A stretch of 64,000 nucleotides of DNA from Silene latifolia (lineage: Eukaryota; Streptophyta; Magnoliopsida; Caryophyllales; Caryophyllaceae), in the NCBI RefSeq assembly GCF_048544455.1, contig NC_133536.1:37218652-37282651 (forward strand). Direction: 5' to 3'. This document shows positions 1 to 9,868 of this stretch, one piece after another. Made by a program: the position numbers and the translations under genes. The first letter of the stretch is position 1. Each line of letters opens with the position of its first letter. Below the pieces are notes generated by a model that was not told the DNA's origin, made no database searches, and saw only the letters and a list, made by a program, of their open reading frames with translations.

Positions 1-145
1 AGTTCTTCGTTATTTTCTGGGTTTTTTGGTTTCAATTGTCTTCTTCTCTGGGTTTTATATCTGCAATCCATCTTCATCCTCAATCAAGATTCCGAGGTAT
101 ACCTTTGTTTCTTCATAATCATCAAACGCTTCCGCTACAAGTAGT
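1..145 (+). mobile_element. Copia leader fragment (start of decayed Copia element 1-21852)
   Basis: Pyrimidine-rich, ORF-free sequence ending exactly where the nested Ty3/gypsy-like LTR begins (TG at 146). The next Copia sequence resumes at 12190, 36 bases before the gag ATG at 12226, so these bases are inferred to be the untranslated leader between primer binding site and gag. The Copia 5' LTR and primer binding site must lie left of the window. The bases flanking the insertion are GTAGT (141-145) and GTTGT (12190-12194), a 4-of-5 match compatible with an aged 5-bp target duplication. Confidence 0.55.
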
Positions 146-1638
146 TGTAGATATCTCATTTCTGCACCTCCCGCAAGCCACCCGGTGATGGTTGGGCAGC
201 ATGTTTGGTACGCGGAATGATTTATGACAGTTCGTAAGTTTATCGTTAAGTGATAGTACAAATACTTGTGTCTACCCCTTGGTCGTCATCTACGCGCCGA
301 TACGGTCGTTTTGACAGTAACTAGAGTTCATTTGGAGTCCGGGTTAAAAACCGCTTCATTTTCTAATAAACCGTTTAAAATGCCGAGTCGGAATGTCCTA
401 GAATATTCCGGATATTTTTTTATTCCATAATTTAATTTCATATCCTTTTGGTAAAATATATCCCGAAAATTTTATTTTAAGCAATAAGGAAGTTGAGATC
501 CACCGCAATTTCATAAAAGAAGTGCGGAATTCTTTCTTCCGCAGGAGAAAACCTCTGGGGAAAGGACGCAGCAGCTGCTGCGCCTCTTCCCCAGCTCTTT
601 TCTGCGTATTTTCAGATTTTTTCGAGATTTGCTTCCAAAGTTTGAGTCATTCCATAACTCTCCGTATTTTATAGTATAAATAGGGACCTTCGTTCCACAT
701 ATTTCTCACGCGAGTGTTCGCCCTTCTCTTCTCCCTTTGCATTCTAAAACCGTGCTCTAAGCTTATTGACGTCTACGTGCTTGATCAATTGACCACGTAA
801 GCTCGGATCCTTCTGAGTACCAGTCACGTTCTATGACCGACCAATTTGACCAACTTCACCTCAATTAATCAATCAATTTAATCTACATCCTCTTACGAGG
901 GCACTTTCTTCATACATTCGAGTCGAGCAATCACTAAACGTTAACTTAGTTAATCTCGTTTCGTCAAACATGTAAGTCTGAGGGTGTAAATCCCATCTTT
1001 TATTATTGTATTTTATTTTTGTACTAATTAATATAAGATCTACGACAAAAGTATACTTAATATAAGATCTACGACAAAAGTATACTTAAAACCGATTTCT
1101 AAAACCCTTTTGTTAAACTGTTTTTACGAATTAACAGTTGGCAGACGTCGAGAAGAAACGCCGCAACTACTGCGCCTCTTCGAAGAGTCGCAGCATCTGC
1201 TGCGCCTCTTCCAGAGGCTTCCGCAGTTCCTGCTTTTCTTCTTCTTCCTCGCCTCTCTGTTAATCCATCCTCTTTCGTTTTCTTTTTCTTATTTTCTTCT
1301 ATTTTATTCGTATATAATAATTTTAATACATATTCTTAATAATTATCGCCTTTAATTCCGACTTAAATCCCCTATATTCGATATTCGCGGGTTTTTGTCA
1401 TGAAATCAAACCCGGATTGTTGGAGACTCGATTCATTCATATCAAGTTTCTGAAGTTCGCCTTTGTACATATTTTTACTGTTTATTTCCAGTTTGTCTAA
1501 TTCGTTTCCGTTTTCGCAAATAATCCTAATTAATTTGTAATTAATTTGTAATTAGTTTTAATCCGTATTAATTCGTTCTAATTCATTTTAGTTCATTTTT
1601 ATCGCTTTCATGACAATTTCATATGTAAAATAATAATA
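146..1638 (+). repeat. 5' LTR of the Ty3/gypsy-like element, 3' part replaced
   Basis: Collinear with 9869 to about 11318 by eye, starting TGTAGATATCTCATTTCTGC. A TATA box (TATAAATA) lies at 675-682. Similarity stops at about 1638, where a fragment of another LTR family takes over, so about 0.87 kb of the LTR plus the primer binding site is missing. It carries a 29-bp tandem duplication (1030-1087) that the right LTR lacks. Confidence 0.85.
1030..1087 (+). repeat. 29-bp tandem duplication in the 5' LTR
   Basis: The unit containing TATAAGATCTACGACAAAAG occurs twice with a 29-bp period (starts 1032 and 1061). The right LTR has one diverged unit at about 10757. It is a post-insertion change that distinguishes the two LTRs. 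Confidence 0.85.
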
Positions 1639-1902
1639 GCTGGGATGAGTCATCACGTGGCAGTTAGAAGTCTTCCGCTGTGTCCGACGAAGTCTAGTAG
1701 CTTTGATAGTTTTAGCTGTAGACAGTATGAGAACCTTGTAATTCCTTTTGTTAGCTTTGGTTTTATAATGTAATCACTTAAACTTATTTAATAAAGTATG
1801 TTTCTTCATTGTCTTATGATTCTCATGCCTCGGGTAACCGAGATGGTGGCATCCTTATACCTGAGTGGTCCTGGTAAGGCACTTGGAGTATGGGGGTGTT
1901 AC
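1639..1902 (+). repeat. 3'-terminal fragment of a TGTAATACC-family LTR
   Basis: It carries the end signature of the LTRs at 14210, 46827 and 53160: a CTCGGGTAACCGAGATGG-like block followed by a tail ending GGGGGTGTTACA. Only the last 264 bp are present. It was joined to the truncated 5' LTR by recombination or a deleted nested insertion. No target duplication can be seen. Confidence 0.7.
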
Positions 1903-1942
1903 AGATAGTGTGATCGATCGAGCGCTTTTTGAGGGAGATTCC

Positions 1943-2077
1943 ACTCGATCGAGTGATAACAGTACTCGATCGACCAAAACCCATACAACGTCTACTCGAT
2001 CGAATGGCCTTTCACTCGATCGAGTCCACTCATGCTGCAAAACATTCGATCGAGCTGTTCCAAGTGCTCGATCGAAG
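1943..2077. promoter_or_regulatory. Palindrome array (CTCGATCGAG type)
   Basis: Six ACTCGATCGAGT-like dyads start at 1943, 1964, 1994, 2014, 2044 and 2066, with another partial CGATCGAG at about 1913. The first spacings are 21, 30 and 20 bp. The exact copies are perfect 12-bp palindromes. Function is inferred from the arrays of the same word placed before TATA boxes elsewhere in the window. Confidence 0.55.
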
Positions 2078-3690
2078 GGTTATGACTTCCAGCCGCTACT
2101 TTACGTCTACAAAGCCACTGTTTGACTTTCTTTGACCTCCCATGTTCATGGTCGGTTTGGGGAGGTCCCGCTACATGACGTTTCGTAAGTTTTCCAACTC
2201 CACTTCTCCTTTTCTGTTCAGTTTGCATTTCTTTCCCTATTTTGGGTACAATGAGGGCATTGTACGGTTTGGTTTGGGGAGGTATGCATCCATATCTGTG
2301 TCTGCATGTTTCTTGCATTTTTGCTTGCACGTTTATTTATTTCCGCATGCATTGTTGTTTTAATTAATTCCAAAAAATCATATAAAAATCATAAAATTCA
2401 AAAAATTTCAATTTTTTATGAATTTTCATGTTTAAATTGAGTCGGAACGTTTGAACATTGACGCTACTTTGAATCCTTACTTGAGCCCTGCATATTCTTG
2501 ACATTTAGCTGGCATGATTATGTGCATAATCTACGAGTTTTTGTTTCTCTCTTATCTGATCAAATAGACTTGATTCTTTATGTTGGCAAGCTACATTACA
2601 TTCTGAGGTTAGAGCTTATTAAACTGGTGACATTCATGACCGGTCTCATTTAGGATGTGAGTAGTACTCTCTTTAAGACATGTAACATCAATTTGCATAA
2701 GCATGAGTCTAGTCTTCTTAATACCTGTATGCATTCGGTCTGTGGATGGTGACACGCGTTAGGAGAGGCAATTCCCTTTATTTCATTCTACCCATGAGCC
2801 TCACATAGCCAAATTGCCTTTTTGTCCTATCAACTACTTTCTATAATACTTCCTACCCTAGCTGAGCTAGTAACGAGTAGTTCTTGGAATGTTTTATTGC
2901 AATATGGTTATTTCATCTGATTTCAGAAGATGGTGGAAGAATTGAAGGGAAAGAAAGAAAAAATGTGTTGAATTGTTGAAAAAAAATGGAACGAAAAAAA
3001 AAAACGAAAAAAGAAAGAAAGCGAAAAAAAGAGACAGAAAAATTCAAAACGAAAAAAAGAATGAAAAAGAATGAGAATTGCACAATGTTTCACACTCCCA
3101 CGCCTTATTTATATTTTATGGGGAGTTGACGACTTTTGGTGTTTTGTGAGATTAGTGCATAATTTTGCACCGTTTCATCTTGCTGTTATGTGTACGAAGT
3201 TGGGATACAGTCTATATTTGGATCCGTTGTTGCTAGCCTGGCTATTAACCCCACATATCCAAATTTATTTTAACCCCTTCTTACCCATTACCTCACTAAC
3301 CCAAATGTAAGTCCTCGACACGTGTCTTGGTCATTAGTATGGTTGGAATGCATATGTACGGTTGTAGAGACTTTATTCATGTTAACTGCATGCATGTTCT
3401 TATAGGTCGAGTTAGGTGAGTGTCTGATTCTTCCCTATCTTTCACATATATACTCACCTTGTACCTGATTTTGAGTGACGAGCGACCCGTGAGAGTCCGA
3501 CATCTTTGAGTCTTGCAAGGTCGACGGTTCAGTAAGCTTGAAACATTAATTTAACTCGTTTGCACTTTTCAGTTGCCACTTTGTCATTTTGTTGCATTAA
3601 ATTGGTTCTAGTAGATGATTTGTAGCTGATGCGTTGGTCCCGTTCTATTGTTCACCCTTAGTTGCATTCATATTTGCTTGGGGACAAGCA

Positions 3691-3711
3691 AAGGTTAGGT
3701 TTGGGGAGATT
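3691..3711 (+). other. Polypurine tract before the LTR at 3712
   Basis: AAGGTTAGGTTTGGGGAGAT immediately precedes the LTR start TGATGCGTG, as expected for the plus-strand primer of a Ty3/gypsy element. Confidence 0.7.
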
Positions 3712-5094
3712 TGATGCGTGTCTTTTATATAATGTTTTCACCTCATTTTTACACGCATTTCTGTGCTTTTTATGTAGCATCTGGCTACAAATACCCCCGA
3801 ATATTCTACTTTGGTCCGTTTATTGTAATTTGCAAGAATTGACCGAGGAGGAGCTAAATCGAGCCTTAATTGTCCCAATTGTACGCATTCATGGGAAATA
3901 AGGAACCGGAGCTTAGAAATCTTACACTTGGAGGACGCATGAGCTGAGTAAAGGAAGAAATTCAAGTCCTGACGTGCCTATGTAGCTCGATCGAGTGGTT
4001 TTACTGCTCTATCGAATGCTTTATACACTCAAAACTGGTCGATCGACCAGTCTAAGGAGTCGATCGAGGAAGTTCAGCAAGCAGTGCTCGATCGAGATGT
4101 TGTTCCAGCTCGATCGAGTGATTTGGCCCTCGATCGAGTAACCTTTCTACTCGATCGAGGGGTTTTCGTGTGCTTTTGGTTTATTTCCGCCTAATCTTTT
4201 ATGGGCTTTTGTAATCAGTCCATAGATTAGGTTTAAGATGATTTTGCAGTATAAGACTGAGGAGGACATCACGTTACTCCTATCTCTTCACTACGTACAC
4301 TTCGACTGCTACTCCTGTCACTGTTCTTTGGATTTCTATTCTCTACATTGTCACTCGGATTCGGTATTATCAATCTAATTTATTTCTTAATCGTATTTAC
4401 TGCTTTAAATCCTTTTTCCCCTTGCTTTATAATTGTTCAATCAGTCTCTTAATAGTTTATTCATCATGCTTAGTTTTAATTATTTGGTTATTGTAATTGT
4501 TAATCCGACGATTATGAGTAGCTAATTTCCTATGTTAAGACTATAGGGGATCCATGATTTGAAGGGAGAGTAATCGACTTACTAGGTTAATGCCAGTACC
4601 GTCTTTGTTGTTTAAGTGCTACAAATAATTGTAATTGCCTAATTGAGTCGACGCAATTAGACCCTTATTCTTAGTGGACCTTAACCTGGACCGAAAGGTT
4701 GGAAGAGGCAGACTAGTAGCGAACAATAGAGTATTGCAGCGAGGGCGAAAGTTAAACTGTTTACACTTTAGGGTGAATTAAGGACCGAAAGGTGACGTTC
4801 GCTACCCCTTAGACCGTACTGCATTGACCTGGGACCTAGATTACTCGACTAGATGATTATGGTAAACCGTTTGTCTTAGCTATTCTCTTTTATCTGTTAA
4901 ACTCCTCCCTTTAATTCTCTTTCCTTATTCTCTTAGCTTAGAAATCACATTTTATAAACCCCCAAATTGGTTACCTTGGCGAACCTAGTTTTAGCAGACA
5001 ATTTCCTACCTCTCTGTGGATTCGACCCGACAACCCTAGCTATATTACTTAGAGCCAGTTGGTTATTTTTGACAGGTACGCGACAGACGTGTCA
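3712..5094 (+). repeat. Tat/Athila-type 3' LTR (1383 bp)
   Basis: It starts TGATGCGTGTCTTT right after a polypurine tract and ends GACAGACGTGTCA. The terminal part (GTGGATTCGACCCGACAACC, then an AT-rich stretch and GGTACGCGACAGACG) matches the layout of the solo LTR at 55738-57372, which ends GGTACAGGACAAAGCCTATCA. A palindrome array occupies 3985-4160, and a TATA-like TATAAGA lies at 4250-4256. Confidence 0.7.
3985..4160. promoter_or_regulatory. Palindrome array in the U3 of LTR 3712-5094
   Basis: Dyads start at 3985, 4006, 4037, 4058, 4086, 4108, 4128 and 4149 (spacing 21, 31, 21, 28, 22, 20, 21). Most are CTCGATCGAG. One is GGTCGATCGACC, whose two arms differ from the main word but still pair with each other, so dyad symmetry is kept. 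The array lies about 90 bp before TATAAGA (4250). Confidence 0.6.
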
Positions 5095-6022
5095 TTCGTC
5101 CACTCCTTGAGACGGTTTTCAAAGGCATCCATAATTTTGAAATTTCTTTATGAAGATAGGAGAGTTTTTATGAGATAGACGGAAGAAAAATGGAGGAATC
5201 ATGAGAATAAAAGCTTCCCCGACGTCTCTATTTATACTAAAAGCTGTTTCCTAATTTCCGTCGGGTCTGACCAGCTGGGGTGCTGGGCCTCTTCCCCAGG
5301 CTGATTTCCGTGATTTTCAGCTTTGGATCTTTCCTAATTTATTTTGACTATAATTTCATATTCCTATAGGTTATTATTTTGGTAATTCCATCAAATTACC
5401 AAATTTTATATTTCCTACTTTTCCGGGCACGCTTTTCGAGACAACATCGACATTCTCGCCAAACGAGCACACTTACGCATTTCATTTTATTTTCTTTTTA
5501 GGGGAACCATTTCACTCCTCATTTCACATTTTATTTCAAACTTATACATTTTTTTTTTACGTTTTTTTAGGGGGTAGCACACCCAACCGTCCGGTTATTT
5601 TTACCCATTGTTTGGGCACTTTTTGTCATTTTCGCTCATTTCTAGGCAATTTTTTCGCATTTTCAGGTCATTTTGCTCATTTACGGGCACTTTTTTCACT
5701 TTTTCACTTTTTTGTTTTATTTTTTCTCATTTTGCGCTACTTTAGGTCACGTGTATATTATGTGTTCTATGTGTAAATTTTGTGTAAATTTCGGCAGCAT
5801 GACGGCATAAGCCGTCATCTACCAAACCTGTTTCCTAAACTAACCTGCAGGAACAACATACAACCCAGTAGCGAAGGCACTCAGGCCATCATATATACAA
5901 CCAAAAATGCAATATGTACGTCAAACTGGGGGCTCTCGCCCAAAACAGGTCCAAAGAGTCCAAAATAAGGTCCAAAATGTACAAGTATATACAAGACAAT
6001 CAACAACAAAAAGGAAAAGCAG
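5095..6022. other. Non-coding internal sequence of the Ty3/gypsy-like element
   Basis: No supported gene. It holds a GGGCCTCTTCCCCAG word (about 5286) also found in the LTRs, and a T-rich stretch (5540-5740) with a loose repeat of the type GGGCACTTTTTC/CATTTT. The last 250 bp are the presumed 3' flank of the antisense gene that follows. Confidence 0.5.
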
Positions 6023-8341
6023 CTACTCCTGGTCGCCACTCAGCTCGGCTATGGTCGCCTCGAGGGCAGAGGTCTCAGCGTCCCTAATCTCCAACCATTT
6101 CAAACAAACGCGAGAAATTGCAACAAATTTCAAAATAAAAAGAATGAGGGTTCATACCTGTCGTCATCGGCCACCCGCAAGTGCTTCGATGGCCGTGGCC
6201 CGCATCCGGTTGGCCACCCTCCACAACGCCACATGCTGAGACGACGCCACCTGCATTTCAATAAACAAAAGGTTTTCAATAGTAGACGAATGCATTCTTA
6301 TGCAATAAAAACAGTGAAAGACAGCTGAAGCTGGGGGCTTACCCTCCTCACTAAGTGATGCCACTCCTCCAGGCCAGCATCCGTCACATCCTCGCCGAGT
6401 CACGGATCTCGGCGATCGTCGTCATCCCCGCCGCGTCGATGTACTCAAGGGTATCTAGGTAGGCAGGGGGCTTGACGCCTGCCACCTCGATCTCCTGCAA
6501 AGTTCAAATGAATTCTTTATTCGACAATCATTCGTCAGTTTGTCAAATCAATTTAAAAAAGGAAAGTAAAATACTTACCACGATCGGTCAGTACGCCAGC
6601 CTCTGGCGAACAAACTGAGAGTACTCCTCACCAGGAAGGAGAAGAGCGTCACCACCAATGTCCGCCAAGTCAGCCTCTCTCTCAGCGTCCGAAGGCTCCC
6701 TAAACATCGTCCGGGGAGGATCGACGGGAATCGTGAATGTGTCACGAGAGCACTGGCGAGTCAAACGCTTGCCCAGGTACCACACTGAACCCATGGACGT
6801 CCACAACAGTAACCGACTCGAGCTCCTGGGTCGAAGGACCCCAGCCACGAAGGCAGGAGCGTCGGGGTAGTCCACCCAAGGTCTGGGCACCCACTAAAAC
6901 AAGCAAACGAAAGGTCATTCCTATGATCCACTCTAAACGGGAAAGGGGGTCATTCCTATGAATACACCTAAATGAAAATAATAATGAAGAAAGGTAGTTG
7001 AAGATACTTACGTCGCTCAACTTCAGGGCATTCACGCCCCGTCGACAAACATTGTAAGAAGAGCGCTGACTCTTCCTTCGACACACCACCCAGTCCCTCA
7101 CGATCGGGTACGCCCTCGGCTCAGGCTCCGTCCTCTTGGGAGTGAAGCATAGAAAGTAGGAGTATGCCCACGCCTGCAAAACAAGGCAATCGATAATGAT
7201 CTTTCACAATTCGATAGAAATGGAAATAAAAGAAGAAGTAATGTTTTTTTCATGATGCAATAAAGGTTCATACCTCCAACAACAGTCTAGGACCGACAGT
7301 AGCAGGAGAAGTCCCCTTCTCCATCAGCTCAAGATGAACCATGGCCCTCATGTAGCGAGTGAGGACCGCAAATCCAGAAGTAAGCCAGTCCCACCGATCT
7401 AGGTCACTCAAGTCAGAAAGGAATGGAAGAAGCTTCGTCGACAGCTTCTCCCCCTTGTCTCCGAGGTAAAGCGAAGACAAGAACCACCAGAGCCACATAC
7501 GAGCCCTTTGCTCTGCAGTACAAGCAGGAGGAGCCACCTTCCTCCCATCCATTATCACCGTCGCCGGGGTCCTACTGCAAAGTAGTCCCTGACGTAAGTA
7601 CTCAGTACCAACCCAGGAACGGTGCCAACACCCGCTGCCAGGTTCCAGCCGATCAGCCTCTTCACCTCGGCCGAGTCCACTCTCATGCCGTCGACGGCCA
7701 CACCACAGCCTCCGCTCCACACGACAAACTCGAAATTATGCCGTACTCCTCCAGAGTGACCCCGACCTCCCCAAAAGGCATGTGAAAGGTCGAGGTCGTA
7801 TCCCAGTACCGATCCAGGAAAGCTCGAATCAGGCAAAGGTTAGCCCGAATCTTCCTCTCCTTGATCGCCCTCCACACTCCCACCAAAGCTCCGAAGGCTT
7901 CCAGCTCGATGATGGCCTTCTCCTCCTCCGTCAGTCTCTCGTAGGCCTCCATCATCGTCATATAACAGGAAAAGGACCTCATGTTCCCGGCCTCCTGTAT
8001 CCATTCGACGCAAAGCTATCTTTAGCACAAAGCAAAGAGAAATGAAACGACAAGTGAATAGGGAAAGGTGATAAGGAAATGACAAGTTCGAAATTTACCA
8101 AAATCCTCGCCATCCTGTAAGACAAGTGGCTCTCCGCTGCCCAAATGAGATGTCGACCATCCCATTCCTTAGCCCACTCAGGTGCCCTCGCTAGCTGGCG
8201 ACCACCTCGTCCGACGTTGGCCCGCCTCGGGACCTCCTCGACAACCTCCTCGAAATCCTCCTCGAAGACCTCCTCAAGAATGAGAGAAGGGTCTAAGTCA
8301 AAGTCCACATCCATGGGAGCCCTCCCCAACATAGAAGCCAC
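6023..8341 (-). pseudogene. Antisense plant-mobile-domain (PMD) gene, broken
   Basis: Read from ATG at 8341 to a stop at 6023. The first exon is acidic (LILEEVFEEDFEEVVEE) and ends at a GT donor (ATTTTG|GTAAAT). A long second exon carries the plant mobile domain: LIRAFLDRYWDTTSTFHMPF, GEVGVTLEEYG, then VDGMRVDSAEVKRLIGWN and WLWWFLSSLYLGDKGEKLS. Further exons have good splice signals (for example TTGCAG|GCGTGGGC and GACGTAAG). It is disrupted: at least two frame changes near 7690-7750 and 7560, and in-frame stops in the last exons (near 6588, 6400 and 6165). PMD is known from MAIN/MAIL proteins and from genes carried by Mutator and Ty3/gypsy elements. Its position between LTRs and opposite to them fits an element-borne extra ORF. 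Function is lost or doubtful in this copy. Confidence 0.75.
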
Positions 8342-9854
8342 GTCACCTACAAAATCAAAGTAAATTAGGCCGCGTCAGATGCCGACAAGCCTCGGTGAGG
8401 TTTGTTTAAAGCCTTTTAAGCCCCAAAAATGGCCTTTTCTCGCCATCTTTGGCCATTTCCTTCGAAACCCAACCACTCATGTGATAAATTGGGTCAAGTT
8501 AAGTCTAAGTCCAAGCCTAGTCACGGGTTTGAGTCAAAAATTAGGCAGCATTTCGCTATAATGGCGAATATGCCTTAAAAAAAGTGTCCACAAAAAGCCG
8601 TCACAAATCAAAAATCCGAAATGGTAGGAAGTTTACCAGTTACACAAGGATTCCATAAAACAAATTTCATCAGAAATGGGCAATCTTAAAGCCATTTTCG
8701 AAGCGATTTTCAAAACAGCTAAGAAACCGTCTCAATTTCACTCAAATGCTCAAAACTTGAAGAAAATTCAAAAAGAATACATGGTTATGTTCCTAACATT
8801 GCCAATTATCCATTTCTAATGTCAATTTTACAAGGCAAATCCATTTGGGGGAATAGCCCCAAATTTTCGAAATTTTGGGTTAAAAACCCTAATATGTTCC
8901 AATCAAAATCAAGAAAATACAAATATTAAAGAAAGAATGAGACACATACCTCGATTTATCATGATTAATGGAGTGATTTGATCAAATTTTGACGGTTTTT
9001 TGTTGGAATATGAGAGAGTTTAAAAAGAATTTGTGTTTTGTTATTATGAATAAAACACGATTTCTGTCGAGGTTTACTTAGACAGGGACGAGCTTGGGAA
9101 AGGACACAACATCTGTTACGCCTCTTCCAAGAGTCGCAGCTCTTGCTGCGCCTCTTCCCCAGTTTCCCTCCAGCTCAATTTTCAAAAGTTCGTTACAAGT
9201 TAGTTGTTTGTGGGCCCATCTTTGGTGCGCCTCTTCTACAACACCTTATATCATATATTCGGTCTATTGGACATTTATTTTTTGTCCGGACCCCTATTTT
9301 TCAAGCAGACTGTGAACCGTCACAGTATTTTATCTTCGAGCAGACTGCGAGCCCTCGCAGTATTTTATCTTCAAGTAGACTGTGAGCCGTCGCAGTATTT
9401 TAACCTTCATCAGAACTTCGCTTGCAGCAACGAGCGGGTTTCGCCTTTATCAACACCTTTTATCCACCGAGAGTTCTTGACAGCCGATTGTACTTGTCGA
9501 GAGATGGAGTTTGTTTGGAAGCAGACACAAGCCGATTCCCAGGAATGATTCAATCCAGAAAGAATCATCAACAGATTCCCCTAGCAGTTCCTACCGATGT
9601 CCTGCTATCCACAATTTTATTCATTTTGAGAAGGAAGTCTCAAGTATGATTTCCTCTTATGGCTGGCGAGCCTCCTTACGTAGTCTAATGGACTTTAAAC
9701 GACCCTCCCCGATAGTCGACAGACTCTAAAATGTTCCCGACGATGGGTCCTTGGCTCAAACCCCTTGAGCCGCCTCGCGTCGCCATAGCCGTCAGGTTGT
9801 AATCTTCGATTGACCTGATGGATATACTTTGAATCGCCTTGTCTAAGCCTTAGT
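8342..9854. other. Non-coding region, 3' UTR of the Ty3/gypsy-like element
   Basis: AT-rich and without a supported gene to about 9060. Then come LTR-like CGCCTCTTCC words (9118-9165) and three 35-bp units with CAGACTGTGAACCGTC(A)CAG (9306-9405). Candidate short ORFs share no family motif. Confidence 0.5.
9306..9405 (+). repeat. Three 35-bp tandem units
   Basis: CAGACTGTGAACCGTCACAG, CAGACTGCGAGCCCTCGCAG and TAGACTGTGAGCCGTCGCAG begin at 9306, 9341 and 9376, each followed by TATTTTA. Each unit has a small inverted repeat (CTGTGA...TCACAG or CTGCGA...TCGCAG). The paired changes GTGA/TCAC to GCGA/TCGC keep it. Confidence 0.75.
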
Positions 9855-9868
9855 CAAAGTGGGGGCTC
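9855..9868 (+). other. Polypurine tract of the Ty3/gypsy-like element
   Basis: CAAAGTGGGGGCTC directly abuts the LTR start TGTAGATACC at 9869. Confidence 0.8.

Larger units (their letters stand above)
1903..3711 (+). mobile_element. 3' internal untranslated region of a Tat/Athila-like element
   Basis: It contains no conserved ORF. A GGTTTGGGGAG(G/A) word is repeated at about 2155, 2273 and 3698, the last copy serving as the polypurine tract before the LTR at 3712. 2935-3075 is a purine-only-like GA-rich tract. The 5' boundary and the gag-pol region are missing. Short ORFs here show no family motif. Confidence 0.55.

Noticed and set aside
1865..2330. Overlapping ORFs on both strands
   Set aside because: They arise from CTCGATCGAG palindromes, which read the same on both strands and avoid stops. 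No protein family pattern.
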